A DNA stretch of 44,588 nucleotides from JAAYEA01 sp012689325 (lineage in GTDB: Bacteria > Chloroflexota > Anaerolineae > JAAYEA01). This document shows, one piece after another, positions 1 to 8,183 of the stretch. The DNA lies in NCBI GenBank assembly GCA_036841525.1, contig DAITVZ010000041.1, forward strand, positions 1 to 44,588. Reading direction: 5' to 3'. The position numbers were made by a program, and so were the translations under genes. The notes under the pieces are model-generated. The model had not been told where the DNA came from, did not search any database, and worked only from the letters and a program-made list of their open reading frames with translations. Each line of letters starts with the position of its first letter. Position 1 is the first letter of the stretch.

Positions 1-543
1 TGGCTTCACTATCTCGGTGTTGGTGATAGTGTTAAGAACCGTGATAGGGGCAAACTCGGTCACGAACTGAAGGTGAGTATCGCGGAAGGCGAAACGCCAC
101 ATGATCTGACCCATGTTGGGGTGGGCGTGAGCCAGGTCCTGCCGATCCTGGTCTCTAGCCTGCTGGCCGAGCCAGACACTACACTCGTTTTCGAGCAGCC
201 CGAGTTGCATCTACACCCCAGGGTGCAGACCCGCCTAGCCGATTTCTTTCTCTCCATGACGCAGTTGGGGAAGCAGTGTGTGATCGAGACCCACAGCGAG
301 TATCTCATCAACCGCGTGCGTTTCCGGGTGGCCGCAGCAACTTCCAGTAATCCTTGGTTGGAGGCTGTCAAGGTGTACTTTGTGGAGCGTGGCGAAGCAG
401 GCTCGGTCTTCCGGACGGTGGACCTAAACGAGTATGGGGCCATTCTGGATTGGCCTGAAGGTTTCTTTGACCAGAGCCAATACGAGGCGGAAGCTATCCT
501 ACGAGCGGCGGCTGCCAAGCGCAAGGCAAAACGGGAGAAGTAG
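1..543 (+). CDS. AAA-family ATPase, C-terminal part (5' end outside window)
   Basis: The reading frame is open from base 1, so the gene starts before the window; the GTG at 73 is internal. The visible 180 residues contain the second half of an ABC/SMC-like AAA ATPase: a signature-like segment (VGVGVSQVLPIL), the Walker B strand TTLVFEQPELHLHP with its catalytic Glu, and a switch region with the conserved His (IETHSEYLINRVR). This arrangement is typical of AAA15/AAA21 ATPases with a DUF3696-like C-terminus, a class common in anti-phage and toxin-type modules. The C-terminus is lysine/arginine-rich. The stop at 541-543 lies 2 bases before the next gene, so the two are almost certainly co-translated. 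Base composition looks less GC-rich than the downstream genes, which would fit horizontal acquisition. The family assignment is good; a defence role is inference. Confidence 0.85.
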   Translation, partial: WLHYLGVGDSVKNRDRGKLGHELKVSIAEGETPHDLTHVGVGVSQVLPILVSSLLAEPDTTLVFEQPELHLHPRVQTRLADFFLSMTQLGKQCVIETHSEYLINRVRFRVAAATSSNPWLEAVKVYFVERGEAGSVFRTVDLNEYGAILDWPEGFFDQSQYEAEAILRAAAAKRKAKREK

Positions 544-545
544 AG

Positions 546-1598
546 ATGGCCACCGCAAGCGTAACCATCGATGCCAGTGTCTTGGCGGTCCCTTCCTCCC
601 TCGATGCGTCGGACGAGGAGACATATCACTATGTCGACACTATCCTGGATTGGTCCAGGATTCTGAATGAGCCATGGGTGGCAGTCTACATGAGCGAGGA
701 GGCTTCCGGCGCGCTGCTGGAAGACGGGCTGTATCCTCTTCGTGACCAACTGAGGGACCTTTTCCGGCGTCATGGGATTGTCGAGTACGATGTGAACACA
801 GTGAGCCGAGTTGTGGATCGGCTCTTGCAGATCACCCCGTCCTTTGAGTGTTATTTCCGAGTTCGCGATGTTCTGGCGGACAAGGTGTCTACTGCGCCAG
901 ACATCAAGCGGCTCGGTTCTGGCTCACAGATCAGATCTGATCTCGCGCGATGCTTGGTGTTGATCGCCATTCTCCGCAGGCATTGCCGGCCGCCCATACG
1001 CGATCACACACTGATCCTGCGGCGCGCAACGGGCAGGATTGTGAATGTGCGAGCGCTCATCCACGACCTGGAACACACTCGCGATGATCTAGAGACGCTC
1101 CGTCTACCTGCGCGTATCGAGGGTGACGTTCTGGTCTGCAACGATTTTTGCGGTCTCCTCGAAGGCACAGACGAGGCGGCGATGCTGGCGGATGCTACCG
1201 ATGATCTCGCTATCGAGACGGCTATCCGGATCGCGCTATACAAGAGCCGCATCACGCGGTCCGGGAATCCGGATTGGATTGACCTTGGCGGGATGCGGCT
1301 GGGGCGGGCCTTTTGCGACGACCTTCGTCGTTGCTGTCGCGACGCCGGAAGCTCGTTCCCGGCCACTGCTTTGCGGGCCATTGTCGAGACGATCGAGAAG
1401 GAAAACCTGGCGGCGGCGCACGCCTTGCGCACTGGAATGGGCGGTGGCGACCCTCAGCTGATACGAACCGGAGACCTGGCCAAGGCGTGGCGTCGCGATG
1501 TGGACCGTGAGTACCACCTCCACTACTGGGACTGTGGAGGTGGTGTCGTCGAGCTGGCGTCCATTGGCGTCCATAATGACTTCTCGATACCAGAGTAG
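546..1598 (+). CDS. Unknown protein coupled to the AAA ATPase
   Basis: This 350-residue protein is not one I recognise. ATG at 546 follows the ATPase stop by 2 bases, with a GGAGAAG ribosome binding site inside the end of the ATPase gene. The N-terminus (ASVTIDASVLAVP) has the look of the first strand of a PIN-like nuclease, with an early Asp, and further acidic residues are scattered through the protein (for example DVLVCNDFCGLLEG near residue 200 and DDLAIETAIRIAL near 225). I cannot assemble a convincing catalytic set by eye. The C-terminus ends in YHLHYWDCGGG and VHNDFSIPE, with no membrane segment or signal peptide. The coupling implies that it is the partner or effector of the ATPase. 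It faces the beta-mannosidase gene tail to tail, with 50 featureless bases between them. Confidence 0.8.
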   Translation: MATASVTIDASVLAVPSSLDASDEETYHYVDTILDWSRILNEPWVAVYMSEEASGALLEDGLYPLRDQLRDLFRRHGIVEYDVNTVSRVVDRLLQITPSFECYFRVRDVLADKVSTAPDIKRLGSGSQIRSDLARCLVLIAILRRHCRPPIRDHTLILRRATGRIVNVRALIHDLEHTRDDLETLRLPARIEGDVLVCNDFCGLLEGTDEAAMLADATDDLAIETAIRIALYKSRITRSGNPDWIDLGGMRLGRAFCDDLRRCCRDAGSSFPATALRAIVETIEKENLAAAHALRTGMGGGDPQLIRTGDLAKAWRRDVDREYHLHYWDCGGGVVELASIGVHNDFSIPE

Positions 1599-1648
1599 TT
1601 TGCGTCTGGTAGGTGGCGTTACCCCAGGGGGTGATTCCAGTTATTGGC

Positions 1649-4216
1649 TCACTTCCAGGTTGTATGCCAGTCTCCGACCCTCACCCCCTCCACCGCAAAC
1701 GGCCGCTCCGACCACACGGCGACCGTCCGGCTGGCCCCGGCAGGCAGGTCGAAAAAGCTGTCGTCCAGCCACCAAGCGCCGGCTTCCTCTGGAATCAGCA
1801 GGTGGCAGAGCCGCGTATACGCCTCAGCGGCCACGCGCACCTCGGTGAGCCACCCCTCCCCCTGGCGCTCCTGCCGCAGCAGCTCCAGCCGCGGCGCCAC
1901 CGCTGGCCAGGGGATCTCCTTCCAACCGTCGGGGAAGAAGGTGACCACTGGCAGCTCGCGGCCGTCCACGGTGGCGGCGGCAAAGAGGTAGCTGCCCGGC
2001 TCGCCGCCCAGGTCCTCGCGCCGCACGGTGTGCAGCCGCGCCGTCTCCACCGGGCCGACGCGCACGCTCTGCTCTTGCGCCCAGAGCTCCCGGCCATCCA
2101 GCCCGGCCTGGCCAAAGCGGATCGTGGCCTGAACGGGGGCGGCCCCGTCGTTGGAGAAGAAGAACCCGATCTCGCCCCGGCGCTCCATGATGATGGGCAA
2201 TTGCGGCGCGCAGGCCCGCTTGGCCGCATAGTAGGATGGCTTGGGGCGCCGGTAATAGTCGATGATGGACCAGTTGCTGGTGGGCCAGCAGTCGTTGTAC
2301 ATCCACATCATGGCGCCGCCGTTGTTGGGCCGGTCGCGCCGGGCCGACTCGAACTCGCCGCGCATCATCTCGACATGGGTGGCCTGCCCATGCTTGACAT
2401 ATTCCTGCAAGCTGTTGATCTCGCCAAAGATCGCCCCGGCGATGCGCAGCGTTTGCTCATAGTGGGGGAGATTGGCGTGGCCCCGCTGGATGTGATAGAT
2501 CCACATGTCGTCAGGCGGCCAGTGGCTCGCTGCGGGCAGGAACGAGCGGAGCGTCTCCACGTTGCAGGGCCCCTGGATGCAGAACTCAGAGTCGTAGGAT
2601 TGCACCACGTCGAAATGCTTCCGGAACTGCTCCGGGTGGCCCTGGCTCTCAAAGAGCGCCCACTTCCAGCAAGAGAGGTGGTGGTTGCCGCTCTCGGGCA
2701 GGTTCCCGGCATCCTCGTGGGACTGGGGGCTGCTCTCCACGTAGGGCACGCCCAGCCCCAGCTTGTCCGTGAGCCCGCGCAGGATCATGGTATAGATCTC
2801 GGGGTCGTCGCGCAGGCGATTCACCTGCAAGTCGCCGCCGGACTCGGAATAGACCCCGGTGTCCGCCATGGCGCGAGACTCGGCCTCTTCGTTGGGCAGG
2901 CTCCAGGAGTAGACGTCCTCATTGCAGCCGCACCAGAGGGTGATGCAGGGGCGGTTGCGCAGCCGGCGGAGCTGGTATTGGGCCTCGGCGATGATCTCTT
3001 GGCGGAGCAGGTCCACGGGGTAGCCCGCGCTGGCGAACATGAAATCCTGCCAGACCATGATGCCGAGCTCGTCGCACAGGTCGTAAAAGATGGGCCGCTC
3101 ATAGATGCCACCGCCCCAGATGCGCAGCATGTTAAAATTGGCCTCGGCGGTCTTGTGCAGGTAAAAGTCGTACTGCTCATCGGTCGCCTCCGCGGGCCAA
3201 AGCTCCAGCGGGATCCAGTTCCCGCCCTTGCAAAAGACCCGCTGGCCGTTCACCTTGAGCCAGAACGAGATACCCGGGCCCGCCTCCGGCGTGAACGGCT
3301 CCTCCAGTATCTCGACCTCGCGGATGCCCAGCCGCCCGGCGCGGCTCTCGACCACCTGGCCGCCGACGACCAGGTCCACGGCATAGTCATAGAGCGCGGG
3401 CTCGCCCAGGCCGTTGGGCCACCACAGGGCGGGGTCGGGGATGTCGAGCGAGAGGTGTGAATAGCAGCGCCCCGGCCGCTCCACGCGCGCCGCCACGTCC
3501 GCGCCATGGCCTTGCACCCGGATGTCCAGATGGTAGCCCGCGTCCCGCGCGGCGGTGTTGACGCGGAATTTCCAGTCCAGGCGCCCCGAGAGGTGCGACT
3601 GGACCGACACGTCCACCAGGCGGGGGCCACCGTGGTGCTCGAGCCAGACGCCGCCCATGACGCCGATGGAAGGCAGCGGCAGCGACCAGTCCCAGCCGAA
3701 GGAGAACTGGGGCTTGCGCATGAGCACGCGACGGCGCCGCCAGCCGGCCAGTTCGTCGGCCCGCGGGCCGCCCATGACCTGGTCGATGCTGCGGAAGCGG
3801 AGCGCCAGCACGTTCGGCTGGTCGGGCTGGAGCAGTCCGCTCACGTCGAAGCGGTGCAGGCGAAAGGCGTTTTCCGTGCGGCCCAAGAGCTGGCCGTTCA
3901 GGTAGACATCCGCGTGGCCGTCCACCCCATCCAGGCAGAGGTCGGCGTGGCGGCCCAGTTGCTCTGCGGGGCAGGCGAACTCGGCGCGCAGCCACCACTC
4001 CCGCGCGGTGACCCAGTAGCACTGCCGGGCGTTGTCGGCATAGTGGGGATCGGGCATGCGGCCATCGCGCACGAGCGCCGCGTTGACGTCGCCGGGGAGG
4101 GAGAGGGCGTGCCAGGTTGCGGTGTCCAGGCCAACCTGGGATAGGGCCTGGGGATCCCCGGCGTCCGGGGCAAAATCGGTGAAGCGCCAATCGGAATCGA
4201 GTCGAGTTCTCAGCAT
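1649..4216 (-). CDS. Beta-mannosidase, glycoside hydrolase family 2
   Basis: Predicted to release terminal beta-mannose residues from oligosaccharides or glycoproteins. The start is the ATG at 4216 (855 aa), placed 5 bases after a GGAGGG ribosome binding site; a longer TTG-started frame to 4249 lacks such support. The order is an N-terminal jelly-roll sugar-binding domain (about residues 1-180, ending in the mannosidase hallmark RKPQFSFGWDW), an immunoglobulin-like domain (about 200-320), the catalytic TIM barrel (about 325-620) and beta-sandwich domains. The acid/base Glu is expected in WCGCNED (about Glu433) and the nucleophile in YDSEFCIQG (about Glu544). No signal peptide is seen, so the enzyme is probably cytoplasmic and acts on imported oligosaccharides. 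It is the last gene of the GH4-HD-Nudix run, 64 bases after the Nudix stop. Confidence 0.93.
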   Translation of the reverse strand: MLRTRLDSDWRFTDFAPDAGDPQALSQVGLDTATWHALSLPGDVNAALVRDGRMPDPHYADNARQCYWVTAREWWLRAEFACPAEQLGRHADLCLDGVDGHADVYLNGQLLGRTENAFRLHRFDVSGLLQPDQPNVLALRFRSIDQVMGGPRADELAGWRRRRVLMRKPQFSFGWDWSLPLPSIGVMGGVWLEHHGGPRLVDVSVQSHLSGRLDWKFRVNTAARDAGYHLDIRVQGHGADVAARVERPGRCYSHLSLDIPDPALWWPNGLGEPALYDYAVDLVVGGQVVESRAGRLGIREVEILEEPFTPEAGPGISFWLKVNGQRVFCKGGNWIPLELWPAEATDEQYDFYLHKTAEANFNMLRIWGGGIYERPIFYDLCDELGIMVWQDFMFASAGYPVDLLRQEIIAEAQYQLRRLRNRPCITLWCGCNEDVYSWSLPNEEAESRAMADTGVYSESGGDLQVNRLRDDPEIYTMILRGLTDKLGLGVPYVESSPQSHEDAGNLPESGNHHLSCWKWALFESQGHPEQFRKHFDVVQSYDSEFCIQGPCNVETLRSFLPAASHWPPDDMWIYHIQRGHANLPHYEQTLRIAGAIFGEINSLQEYVKHGQATHVEMMRGEFESARRDRPNNGGAMMWMYNDCWPTSNWSIIDYYRRPKPSYYAAKRACAPQLPIIMERRGEIGFFFSNDGAAPVQATIRFGQAGLDGRELWAQEQSVRVGPVETARLHTVRREDLGGEPGSYLFAAATVDGRELPVVTFFPDGWKEIPWPAVAPRLELLRQERQGEGWLTEVRVAAEAYTRLCHLLIPEEAGAWWLDDSFFDLPAGASRTVAVWSERPFAVEGVRVGDWHTTWK

Positions 4217-4249
4217 GATGGCCCTCCGATGAATTGTTTTAAGGAGCAA

Positions 4250-4268
4250 GGCTGGCGTAGCGCCGGCC
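4250..4268 (-). other. Intergenic hairpin between the Nudix and mannosidase genes
   Basis: An 8-bp stem (one G-T pair) with a 3-base loop lies between the Nudix stop and the mannosidase start. On the minus strand it is followed by a weak T-containing stretch. It could be a partial terminator or an mRNA processing site that sets different levels for the two genes. Confidence 0.3.
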
Positions 4269-4280
4269 TATCTCGGCATC

Positions 4281-5051
4281 CTAGGGCGCATAGTAGCGCC
4301 AGGCCGCGCGCAGCCCCGGCCCCACGCGCTCGGGGAAGCGCTCGATCAGCGCCGCCAGCGCCGGCACGGCAAAAAGGGCGACGGCCGCGGCCTCGCCGTC
4401 CACGAAACGTATCCGCGACAGCGCCCCCTCGTGCAGCCGCCCGCGATAGACGTGGCAATCCTCCACGTCATAGATCGTCCCATCGTCGCGGGGATCGATG
4501 TACTCGCCGCGAACCAGCAGTTCGACATCGGCCAAGTCCGGCGGCCCCAGGCCCAGCTCTTCCCGCAGCTCCAGCCAGCGCGCCTCTTCCGGCGGGGTGG
4601 CGCCCACCACGTGGCCCGCCGCGGGGAGATCGAAGCATCCCGGCGCCTGCGGGCGGTCCACGCCGCGCACCTGAGCTAGAGTATAGCCCTCGCGCGCGGC
4701 GTCGTCGAGGAACCATTGCACCGTGGCATGGCGCAGCCCGGCCAGGTGGCAGAGCCAGCGCGCGGCGAGCAGGGCAGGGCGCGGCGCCTGCGTCTCCTGG
4801 AACCACAGGCCGAACTCGGGCCGCTGCCCGATGGTCCGGCGGTAATCCTCGAGCATGGCCGCGGTCGCCGGGATCGGCGCGCCGTCGGCGGCCACGTTCC
4901 GCAGGTACTCGCGCCTGCCGTATTCCGGCGCCAGGCTGGCTGCGTCGAGCCCCTGCTCAAAGGCCTGGCGCGCGGCGGCGTAGGCCTCCTCGGTGAGGGC
5001 ATGCCCCGCCGCCCGCACGGTCCGGCGCAGCGCCATGGTCGCGGCCTGCAC
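4281..5051 (-). CDS. Nudix-fold protein with a degenerate Nudix box
   Basis: About 256 residues. The central segment (residues 140-168) reads DLPAAGHVVGATPPEEARW followed by LELREELGL, which fits the Nudix box G-x5-E-x7-REUxEExGU except that the first Glu is Thr and the Arg is Leu. The paired Glu residues that bind metal (about Glu164-165) are present. The first 125 residues are not typical of short Nudix enzymes and I cannot name them. The GTG at 5051 lies 2 bases after the HD gene stop; an ATG at 5036 (Met6) is an equally usable start. The gene is translationally coupled to the HD gene and is followed by the mannosidase. The substrate is unknown; a housecleaning or sugar-nucleotide hydrolase is possible. 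Confidence 0.72.
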   Translation of the reverse strand: MQAATMALRRTVRAAGHALTEEAYAAARQAFEQGLDAASLAPEYGRREYLRNVAADGAPIPATAAMLEDYRRTIGQRPEFGLWFQETQAPRPALLAARWLCHLAGLRHATVQWFLDDAAREGYTLAQVRGVDRPQAPGCFDLPAAGHVVGATPPEEARWLELREELGLGPPDLADVELLVRGEYIDPRDDGTIYDVEDCHVYRGRLHEGALSRIRFVDGEAAAVALFAVPALAALIERFPERVGPGLRAAWRYYAP

Positions 5052-5053
5052 GG

Positions 5054-5842
5054 CTAGGCCTCGCCGGCGATCTCGGCGCGGAGGGTGACCAGCGCCTCGG
5101 CCAGGAACGGGGAGGGCGCCAGGCCGTCCACCGGCGCGCCGTCCTGCGCCTGCTGCATCAGGCTCATCTGCCGCGCCAGGCTTGGCCGCGCGGCGTCGGC
5201 CTCCAGGAAGCGCGCCAACGCCAGCGCCGGGCCCGCGCCGGCTTCCAGGTCGGCGGCGAGCTGCTGGTAAAAGCGCTGCATCTTGGCGTACCGGCCCTCG
5301 AAAACCGGAACGCTCAGTGGGTTGGTCAGCTTTTGGGCGCGATCCTGCACCCGCACCAGCCAGTCGCGCCCCTCGGTGACCATGGCGGGGATGGGGGCGG
5401 CGCGGTGGGCGCGGATGGTGATAAACCGGGTGAAGGCGATATAGCCGAAATTGGCGTCGATGAGGTCGGCATCATAGAGCGCCAGGTTCTCGACGGGGTG
5501 GGCGGGGTCGCAGGTGATGTGGTTGGCGATGGCGTGCAGCACCCGCTGGCGCGTGGGCGCGTCGATGCCCAGCTCGACCAGGACCGGCTCGGCGCGTTGG
5601 GCGCTGGGCTCGGCGTGCGGCTCGCCGGCGGGCTTGCCGATGTCGTGCAGCAGCGCCGCCAGCTCGACGACGCGCTCGTCGGCGCCGAACCGGCGGGCCA
5701 GCGCCAGGCTCAGGTTGCGGACGCGCAGGGTGTGCTCGAAAGTGTAGCCGGGCCAGGTGAAGCCCTGCCACTCGTCCGGCCAGGCCGAGAGGGCCTGCTC
5801 GATGATGCTCTCGATGCGATGGATGGTTTCGGCGTATGTCAT
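5054..5842 (-). CDS. HD-domain phosphohydrolase family protein
   Basis: A 262-residue protein with the metal-binding HD pattern: YTFEHTLRV (His37), LAALLHDIGK (His66-Asp67), a further His in HAIANHIT and Asp in YDADLID. HD proteins of this small type are metal-dependent phosphohydrolases, often acting on nucleotides. The substrate cannot be told from the sequence. The start is the ATG at 5842, four bases after a strong GAGGAG ribosome binding site; the longer frame to 5872 would overlap the GH4 gene. It begins 8 bases after the GH4 stop and ends 2 bases before the Nudix start, so all three are probably one transcript. Housekeeping of phosphorylated by-products of sugar metabolism is one possible reason for the linkage, which is inference. 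Confidence 0.82.
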   Translation of the reverse strand: MTYAETIHRIESIIEQALSAWPDEWQGFTWPGYTFEHTLRVRNLSLALARRFGADERVVELAALLHDIGKPAGEPHAEPSAQRAEPVLVELGIDAPTRQRVLHAIANHITCDPAHPVENLALYDADLIDANFGYIAFTRFITIRAHRAAPIPAMVTEGRDWLVRVQDRAQKLTNPLSVPVFEGRYAKMQRFYQQLAADLEAGAGPALALARFLEADAARPSLARQMSLMQQAQDGAPVDGLAPSPFLAEALVTLRAEIAGEA

Positions 5843-5850
5843 ACGGCTCC

Positions 5851-7233
5851 TCAGGACCAGTTTTTCGGCCACTGGAAATGCTCGCGCATCTCCTCATGGC
5901 CCTCGAAATTCATGATATCTTCCAGCACCGCCAGCGCCTGATCGTAGGTGCGGGTTTGGTGGCTGTCCAGCACGTTCCACAAGAGCATGGAGCGGTCGCC
6001 GGTCTTGAAGGCCTCCAGCTGGCGCTCCATGTGCAGCCAGTCGGGCAGGATATGCTCCAGGAAGAGCTTGTTGGGCAACGGCTCCACCTGCACCGGCTGG
6101 ATGCCCTTGGCGTTGACCAGCGCGGGGACCTCCACCACCACGTCCTCGGGGATGCCGGGCAGCGCGCCGCGGTTGGGCACGTTGACCTGGAAGTAGCCCT
6201 CGTGGTTGTTCACCAGCCCATCGATGATGGGCACCTGCTGCTCGCGGGTGGGTTTGCTGCCAAAGACCTCGGTGACCCGCGCCTTGGGGTCCTGGATCAG
6301 CCGCGCCATCTCGGCCAGGCGCTTTTCCAGGCCCTCCACGTGCACCGGCCGGGCCAACTCGGTGTCGGGGCCGCCCCACGGCTCGCCGAACCAGCGCTTC
6401 TTGGTGGCCAGGTCGGTATGGTACCACCACCCGCCGCGCCGCACCGTGTCGCCGATGGGGAAGAGGCCGTACATGTGATATTGGTGCACCGCGCCACGCG
6501 ATAGCTGCGCGTCGTGGGTGCGCGTGGCCACGTGGGTGCGCCAGTACTCCTCGCCCTTGGTGGCGATCCACTCGTCGACCTTGGGGTAGGCGTCCTGGCC
6601 GTCCACGTAAAAGTGGGTCAGCCAGATGTTGTGGTTAAAGCCGGGCGCCTCCCAGGTGATGCGCTGCTCGCCCGCCCAGACCTTGTCCATTTGCGCCGCG
6701 CCGGTGACGGCGGCGAGCTCATAGACGCCATAGTGGCCGTGGCACAGGCCGCAGACCTGGATGCCCGTCTCGCGGGTCATCAGCGTGCACCCCTCGAACA
6801 CCGGGTTGCCGGACTGGATCAGCCAGGCGTCGGGGCAGATGCGCTCCATGTCGCGGGCCACGTCCAGCATCAGTTGGAACTGGTAAAACGGCCCTGCCGA
6901 GACGCCGCCGTAATAATAGCCGTGCTTGGCGGTCATTTCGCGCAGGGCGCGGGCGTGATAGTGCCCCTTGACGGCGGCGGTGTTGATCACGAAATCGGCG
7001 CCGTCCAGCGCGGCCTCGCGGTCCAGCGTGCTATCAAAGGTAAGGCGCGAGCCCAGCTCGGCGGCGTAGCGCGTCGCCAGCTTGTGCACCACCTCCAGGC
7101 GTTCCTGGTCGATGTCCATGAAGGAGACATGGCTCCCGTCCAGGCTGGCGGTGAGGCAGATGTCCTTGACCAGGCCGAGGGAAAAGGTGGCGCTTCCCGC
7201 GCCGATGACGCCGATCTTGATCGATTTAGGCAT
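5851..7233 (-). CDS. Glycoside hydrolase family 4 (alpha-galactosidase/glucosidase/glucuronidase type)
   Basis: A 460-residue GH4 enzyme. This family uses NAD+ and a divalent metal (usually Mn2+) and cleaves by an oxidation-elimination route. The N-terminal Rossmann motif GAGSATFS is at residues 11-18. The family NP motif appears as SGNP (141-144), the metal-site Cys-His as GLCHG (Cys164-His165) and a further His in FNHNIW (about 201). Length is normal. Substrate specificity (alpha-galactoside, alpha-glucoside or alpha-glucuronide, phosphorylated or not) cannot be read here. The ATG at 7233 follows AAGGAG by 7 bases. It leads the run GH4-HD-Nudix-beta-mannosidase, suggesting breakdown of a mannose-containing heteroglycan. 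No transporter gene is linked in this window. Confidence 0.88.
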   Translation of the reverse strand: MPKSIKIGVIGAGSATFSLGLVKDICLTASLDGSHVSFMDIDQERLEVVHKLATRYAAELGSRLTFDSTLDREAALDGADFVINTAAVKGHYHARALREMTAKHGYYYGGVSAGPFYQFQLMLDVARDMERICPDAWLIQSGNPVFEGCTLMTRETGIQVCGLCHGHYGVYELAAVTGAAQMDKVWAGEQRITWEAPGFNHNIWLTHFYVDGQDAYPKVDEWIATKGEEYWRTHVATRTHDAQLSRGAVHQYHMYGLFPIGDTVRRGGWWYHTDLATKKRWFGEPWGGPDTELARPVHVEGLEKRLAEMARLIQDPKARVTEVFGSKPTREQQVPIIDGLVNNHEGYFQVNVPNRGALPGIPEDVVVEVPALVNAKGIQPVQVEPLPNKLFLEHILPDWLHMERQLEAFKTGDRSMLLWNVLDSHQTRTYDQALAVLEDIMNFEGHEEMREHFQWPKNWS

Positions 7234-7258
7234 GTGTGTTCTCCTTGTGCTTGAGCGC

Positions 7259-7287
7259 CCAAGATACTCGGTATCGCGACCTCTTGG
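7259..7287. promoter_or_regulatory. Inverted repeats upstream of the GH4 gene (possible operator)
   Basis: GATAC-TCG-GTATC (7263-7275) is a perfect 5-3-5 inverted repeat, and CCAAGA/TCTTGG arms (7259-7264 and 7282-7287) flank it. It lies 25-55 bases upstream of the GH4 start. It may be a repressor site, but I see no clear -35/-10 pair for this operon. Confidence 0.3.
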
Positions 7288-7335
7288 CCCGTGGCGGGAA
7301 GAGTCTCGTCCCGGCTCGCTGGGTGCGTTTGCGGG

Positions 7336-8169
7336 CTACATAGCCAACGCGCGCTCCAGCAGGTCGGCGAGCCCCATCTCGTGGGCCATGCGGCGCAGAT
7401 AATCCAGGTCCAGGGCTTCTCCCTGAGCCTTGATAACGCCCAGCACGTCGCGCCATTGCCGATCCGAGACCTGTTCGCCCAGGCGATACCAGTCCAACTT
7501 GGCCAGGGCGATGTCCTCGGCGCTGATGACGTAGGCGCTCTGCTCTGGCGAATCTGCCAGTGGGATGCGCTGCCTGCGGCTCAGTTGGGCGCGGTCGAAT
7601 GCGCGGGGCCGGGCCACGAAGATATCCACCTTGACCGAGCTGGACAGATGAATCAGGTTGAAGAAGCGCCGCTGCGCGACGGCCTCGCGGATGCTCTCTC
7701 CATCGGCATAGAACTCCTCCCCCAGGGCGCCCAGCAACTCCCCTTCCCGCCCCCGCTGCAGATCGGCCACGATATCGATGTCGAGGGTGCTCCGCACCAC
7801 GCCGTGGATGGCGCTGGCGACCGAGCCCCCGATCGCATAGGCAATTCCCAGGCCCTCCAGGATGCCGGTCACCCGCAGCACGACCTCGGTAAAGGAAGTG
7901 GCCATCTCTTGCGCTCTCCCTTCGGCCCCCACGGAGCCATACGCCTGCTTGGCTATCTCGGCGCCCAGCAAGGCGTCAGCGAGGCGCCGTTCGAGCGTTT
8001 GCAGAGGCTCGGCGGGGTGTAGCTGCCGCAGTCCCGCCAGCGCCAGGGTTGCCAGCGAGGCATGCATATCCCCTAACAAGGCCATCTTGCGCCAAGGCGC
8101 CATGCGGCGCTGCAGCTCGAGCTGAAGCGCCTCGATCTCGGGCGCGGTATCTTGCGAGAGCGACATCAT
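7336..8169 (-). CDS. Nucleotidyltransferase-fold protein with an extra N-terminal domain
   Basis: A 277-residue protein. Residues about 92-240 look like a MNT/AbiEii-type nucleotidyltransferase: IAYAIGGSVASAIHG (GGS at 114-116) followed by the metal-binding DID (130-132) and a third acidic strand VKVDIFV near 187. The first 90 residues are a helical domain I do not recognise (LLGDMHASLATLALAGLRQL, then ERRLADALLGAEIAKQAYG). A start at either of two adjacent ATGs (8169 or 8166) is possible; the ribosome binding site is weak. It begins 14 bases after the gyrB stop, so it is probably at the tail of that operon. Related proteins occur as toxin-antitoxin or resistance elements, but no partner gene is adjacent. 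Function unknown. Confidence 0.75.
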   Translation of the reverse strand: MMSLSQDTAPEIEALQLELQRRMAPWRKMALLGDMHASLATLALAGLRQLHPAEPLQTLERRLADALLGAEIAKQAYGSVGAEGRAQEMATSFTEVVLRVTGILEGLGIAYAIGGSVASAIHGVVRSTLDIDIVADLQRGREGELLGALGEEFYADGESIREAVAQRRFFNLIHLSSSVKVDIFVARPRAFDRAQLSRRQRIPLADSPEQSAYVISAEDIALAKLDWYRLGEQVSDRQWRDVLGVIKAQGEALDLDYLRRMAHEMGLADLLERALAM

Positions 8170-8183
8170 GGCAAACTCGCTTG

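Noticed and set aside
1613..3460. 615-codon plus-strand open frame
   Set aside because: It is antisense to the catalytic part of beta-mannosidase, has His/Leu/Val-rich composition typical of the complement of GC-rich genes, and has no ribosome binding site or motif.
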